From: a bacterium | Lineage (GTDB): Bacteria > Desulfobacterota > DSWW01 | Direction of reading: 5' to 3' | Assembly: GCA_030609865.1 (NCBI GenBank) | Contig: JAUWSZ010000069.1 | Span: 1-8,453, forward strand | Length of the DNA: 8,453 bases | Shown: positions 5,754 through 8,453 of the stretch, piece by piece | Layout of the letters: each line of letters opens with the position of its first letter | Numbering within the stretch: the stretch's first letter is position 1 | The notes under the pieces: model-generated | What the model saw: only the letters and a program-made list of their open reading frames with translations | Told to the model about the DNA's origin: nothing | Database searches by the model: none | Made by a program: the position numbers and the translations under genes

Positions 5754-6245
5754 CTACGGGTCGATCGTTCTGAAGTACTTAACGTCCGCCGTTCCCTCGC
5801 CGCGTTCGTGATCTTCTCTCCAGACCGCCTGTACCCGCATCCCTGCTTTCAATTTCTTCTGATCCGTTTCCTCGAGGAAATGCCGGATGTAGACCCCGCC
5901 ATCGAGAAGGATCATGGCGTTCGGATAGGGGTTGGCGAATTTCTCGCCATAGTGTGGATCCCAGAGGGGGTACACGAGATAGGTATACTGCATGACCGTG
6001 CCCGTCTGGGAAAGCTCCACCCAGTCCTCCCCTGCTTCCACCTTGCACCTTCCGCACACCTCCAGGGGAGGCCACAGCACCTCCTTGCACTTGACGCAGC
6101 GGTTGGCCACGAGCTTCTTGTTCTCCTTCGCCTCCTGGTAGGTTCTGCCCATGTACTTGCCCGTCGACCACCGATACTTGCGGGGCGCGTCGAACTGGAT
6201 GCTGATGTATTGCGGTTTCTTCTCTTTGGGATTGCTCCTGGCCAT
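5754..6245 (-). CDS. Zn-ribbon/OB-fold (DUF35-type) protein 1, thiolase partner
   Basis: A 163-residue paralogue of the next gene. A basic N-terminal extension (1-30) precedes a helix. The zinc ribbon CVKC...CGRC follows (C50, C53, C64, C67), then an OB-fold from about 75 (GTVMQYTYLVYPLWDPHYGEKFANPYPNAMILLDGG) ending in GMRVQAVWRED..ADVKYF. All four zinc ligands are present in both copies. The two share the GTV..YT and GMRVQAV[FW]R blocks but differ elsewhere, so they are probably not redundant; each may partner one thiolase. It starts 9 bp after thiolase 1, with TAGGAGGG upstream of the ATG, and its stop is 11 bp before the following gene. It is cytoplasmic, with no membrane segment. Confidence 0.88.
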   Translation of the reverse strand: MARSNPKEKKPQYISIQFDAPRKYRWSTGKYMGRTYQEAKENKKLVANRCVKCKEVLWPPLEVCGRCKVEAGEDWVELSQTGTVMQYTYLVYPLWDPHYGEKFANPYPNAMILLDGGVYIRHFLEETDQKKLKAGMRVQAVWREDHERGEGTADVKYFRTIDP

Positions 6246-6254
6246 TTTTCCCTC

Positions 6255-7424
6255 CTACAGGGATCGTTTCAGCAGGGTAAGCACCGTCCAGTTCGGTCCC
6301 CCCAGGGCCGTGGCAAGGGCCGTCTTAATATCCTTGGGCACCTGGTGTCCACCCGCATCTCCGCGTATCTGAAGCGCTGCCTCGGCCACACGGATGGTGG
6401 GGGTCGCGCCGATCGGGTTAGTAGCGATTACGCCGCCCGAAGGATTCACGGGGAAGTCCCCTTCGATCTCGGTCACTCCCTGTTCGACCAGCTTCCATCC
6501 CTCGTTCTTCTCGCAGAAGTTGAAGTGCTCGTACAGGCTCATCTCTTCCCAGTTCGAGGGCTCATAGATCTCGGCCATGTCGATATCCTTGCGGGGATTT
6601 GTGATGCCGTTTCTCTTGTAAAGCCTCTCGCAGGCCACGTGCTGGGTGTAGGTTTCCGTGCCCGTCGGATCCCCAAAGGTCCCGGCGCGGAACGGCTCCT
6701 GATGCACCACCTCCACATCGGCGATCCAGACCGGTTTCTTCGAGATCTTCTTGGCCTTCTTTTCTTCCGCGAATATGAGCGCACAGGCACCGCTCGATTG
6801 AGGGCAGAAGTCGAGCATCCTGAGGGGCCAGACGAGGTAACCGGACTGGAGGACTTCGTCTATGCTCTTGAGTCCGAGCTTCAGGTGGGCGTATTCGTTC
6901 AGGCATGCACCCCGGTCTGCCTTGAGCCTCAGCATGGCCGCATGCTCCTCTTTGGCTCCGGAAGTCTCCAGGTAGGAGAGCGCTTGCTTGGCAAACTCCC
7001 CGATGGCGCCCGTGACGGCTCCCTTGCCCCATATCGGGGTGGCCGCCGCCGTGATGGCCGCCGTCGTTTCCCCGCAATCCTGTTTTTCGAAGCCGATGAC
7101 CAGGGCCAGGTCGTACAGGCCGGCCGATACCATGGAAAACCCTTCCACCACCACCGATGCTCCGCTCGTGCCTCCTGTGCATACCTTGAAGCCGGGTTTC
7201 ATGTAGGCCCCGATTTCTGTGGCCGCGCCGTGGTCGGGCAGGTAGATTCCTTCGAACGTTTCCATGTTGCTCGTGAACACGGCCTCGATGTCCTTGATCG
7301 ACAGTTCGGCATCGGCCAGGGAGGCCCGGACCGCTTCGTTGATCATCTCGGGCAGGGTCACGTCCAGGCGGGTGCTCTTGTGCCGGGTCTGTCCGATCCC
7401 CACGATGGCTACGCGATTCGGCAT
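6255..7424 (-). CDS. Thiolase family protein 1 (SCP2/lipid-transfer-type)
   Basis: A 389-residue thiolase-fold protein of the usual length for the SCP2/acetyl-CoA acetyltransferase-like group found with DUF35 proteins. The N-terminus, VAIVGIGQTRH (5-15), is typical of this group. The nucleophile region FKVCTGGTSGASVV (79-92) keeps the cysteine (C82), confirmed as TGC on the minus strand at 7179-7181. The C-terminal NPSGGVIATNPIGATP (327-342) has Asn336 where family members carry the GHP histidine. The last catalytic loop reads TALGGPNWT, also without the usual His or Cys. It may cleave or form a beta-ketoacyl-CoA or aldol-type bond, but altered catalysis or dependence on the partner thiolase must be allowed for. 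The ATG has GGGAGGGGAG upstream; the gap to thiolase 2 is 13 bp. Confidence 0.85.
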   Translation of the reverse strand: MPNRVAIVGIGQTRHKSTRLDVTLPEMINEAVRASLADAELSIKDIEAVFTSNMETFEGIYLPDHGAATEIGAYMKPGFKVCTGGTSGASVVVEGFSMVSAGLYDLALVIGFEKQDCGETTAAITAAATPIWGKGAVTGAIGEFAKQALSYLETSGAKEEHAAMLRLKADRGACLNEYAHLKLGLKSIDEVLQSGYLVWPLRMLDFCPQSSGACALIFAEEKKAKKISKKPVWIADVEVVHQEPFRAGTFGDPTGTETYTQHVACERLYKRNGITNPRKDIDMAEIYEPSNWEEMSLYEHFNFCEKNEGWKLVEQGVTEIEGDFPVNPSGGVIATNPIGATPTIRVAEAALQIRGDAGGHQVPKDIKTALATALGGPNWTVLTLLKRSL

Positions 7425-7437
7425 CTCTCCCCTCCCT

Positions 7438-8453
7438 TCATTTCTTCCCGAGTATCATCACGGCCTGGTGCTGTCCGCAGATCCCTGTTACTCCGTGGGC
7501 GAGGGCTATCTTGGCCCCCGGTACCTGACGCTTGCCTGCCTGGCCGCGGAGTTGCAACACGGCTTCGGCAGCGCGTGCCATGCCGGCCACGCCGTTCGGG
7601 TTGCCGGACAGGAGGCCCCCCGAGGGGTTGACCGGCAGCTTGCCGCCCATCCTGGTCTTGCCGGAATCAACCAGCTTTCCTCCCTCCCCAGGGTCGCAGA
7701 AGCCGAGCCCCTCGGTCCAGAGGAGTTCCTGGTACGTGAACTCCTCGGATATCTCGGCCACGTCGATTTCTCGAAGCGGGTTCCGGATGCCGGCCATACC
7801 GTAGGCCTTCTGGGCGGCCTTGGTCAGGGCCGCGCAATCCGCCAGGTCCCGGTCCCCGAGGTAGTGGGCTTCGTAGCAATTCGAGGCGCCCAGGATCCAG
7901 ACCGGCTTCTTCGCTATCTTCCTGGCCCTCTTTGCCGGTGCCAGGATCATGGCGCAGGCGCCGTCCGAGATCGGCTTGGCATCGAGCTTCCGGATGGGGG
8001 AGGCGAGGAGCTTTGAGCTGAGCACATCCTCCACCCGGATTTCCATCGGTTCCTGGGCAAGCGGGTTGTTCATTCCATTGCCGCGGTTCTTGACGGCCAC
8101 CTTCGCGCACTGCTCTGCCGTGATGCCGTACTTGTACATGTATCGCTTGGCCTGCAATGCGGCAGCGGAGAGGAAATCCATCCCGAGCTGGCGCATCGAG
8201 ATCGGGTCAAAGGCGGCGTTTTCGATCAGGGACTTCTCGGCCTGGCTTTCCTTCATGTGCGCGACGACGAGGACGATTTCGTGATGGCCTGAAAGGACCT
8301 GCGCCATGCCGCAATAGACCGCGTTCAGTCCGTCTTCCGCCACCTTGTCTTCGTGCCCCAGGTGCGCGCCCACGAAGGGTTGAATGTTCATGTTCGAGAT
8401 CGTTCTGCCGTCCCAGAAGTCCTGCGAGCAGGACACCGCGGAGTCGACATCGG
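7438..8453 (-). CDS. Thiolase family protein 2, divergent and probably Cys-less (5' truncated)
   Basis: The frame is open to the window edge; 337 residues are visible (first full codon at 8451, reading DVDSAVSCSQDF), and about 45-50 N-terminal residues are outside. DxDSAV aligns with DIEAVF of thiolase 1, so a GTG at 8436 is not the real start. At the nucleophile site, KVAEDGLNAVYCG aligns with KVCTGGTSGASVV of thiolase 1 and has Ala (GCG at 8338-8340) for Cys. The GHP motif reads SGNPNGVAG, with Asn (7600-7602) for His. The last loop ALAHGVTGICG retains a His, unlike thiolase 1. NPSGG and the QLRGQAGKRQVPGAK stretch are well conserved, so the fold and CoA binding appear intact. It is the first visible gene of the operon, and its product may be a structural or activating subunit paired with thiolase 1. 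Confidence 0.84.
   Translation of the reverse strand, partial: DVDSAVSCSQDFWDGRTISNMNIQPFVGAHLGHEDKVAEDGLNAVYCGMAQVLSGHHEIVLVVAHMKESQAEKSLIENAAFDPISMRQLGMDFLSAAALQAKRYMYKYGITAEQCAKVAVKNRGNGMNNPLAQEPMEIRVEDVLSSKLLASPIRKLDAKPISDGACAMILAPAKRARKIAKKPVWILGASNCYEAHYLGDRDLADCAALTKAAQKAYGMAGIRNPLREIDVAEISEEFTYQELLWTEGLGFCDPGEGGKLVDSGKTRMGGKLPVNPSGGLLSGNPNGVAGMARAAEAVLQLRGQAGKRQVPGAKIALAHGVTGICGQHQAVMILGKK

Noticed and set aside
5808..7631. A 607-codon open frame on the plus strand
   Set aside because: It runs antisense to the DUF35 and thiolase genes, which carry clear motifs and ribosome sites. The long frame is a by-product of G+C-rich codon usage and has no recognisable domain.

Overview
The window looks like chromosomal DNA of an anaerobic, CoA-using bacterium, probably of the Desulfobacterota/syntroph type. 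This rests on gene content and G+C-rich coding sequence, not on a marker gene. Most of it is acyl-CoA or aromatic/steroid-like catabolic machinery: an SDR dehydrogenase tail, a small EthD-like barrel protein, a CrtI-type FAD oxidoreductase, an enoyl-CoA hydratase, two Zn-ribbon/OB-fold (DUF35) proteins and two divergent thiolase-fold proteins. No rRNA, tRNA, CRISPR array or transposase was found.

Left part (1-3605). A plus-strand SDR gene ends at 155, convergent with a minus-strand EthD-like gene (177-503). An intergenic stretch with a long imperfect inverted repeat follows, then the minus-strand FAD oxidoreductase (688-2433). Between it and the plus-strand enoyl-CoA hydratase (2781-3605) lies a divergent control region. 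It has two near-identical 18-bp palindromes of the TetR-operator kind, placed directly downstream of the -10 of a minus-strand promoter, and candidate plus-strand promoters for the hydratase.

Middle part (3606-5274). This segment is less G+C-rich and looks foreign. It holds a decayed mazEF toxin-antitoxin pair: only the MazE tail remains, and MazF has lost its middle by an in-frame deletion. Next comes a 55-bp structure with the anatomy of an integron attC recombination site. A geranylgeranyl-reductase-family flavoprotein gene follows directly. The crossover-side box GTTAGCG at the start of this gene is exactly complementary to CGCTAAC overlapping its stop codon, as expected for the two ends of one integron gene cassette. 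No integrase is in view, so this would be a cassette remnant without an integrase.

Right part (5275-8453). Four minus-strand genes separated by 9-13 bp form an operon, transcribed thiolase 2 (5' end outside the window), thiolase 1, DUF35 protein 1, DUF35 protein 2. Thiolase-fold enzymes that work on bulky acyl-CoAs commonly pair with DUF35 proteins (BbsA/BbsB in anaerobic toluene degradation, ChsH2/Ltp2 in steroid degradation). Both thiolases have Asn where the catalytic GHP histidine is expected, and thiolase 2 also lacks the nucleophilic cysteine. The complex may therefore be heteromeric or do non-standard chemistry. With the hydratase and SDR, the set could make up a beta-oxidation-like side branch; the substrate cannot be read from the sequence.
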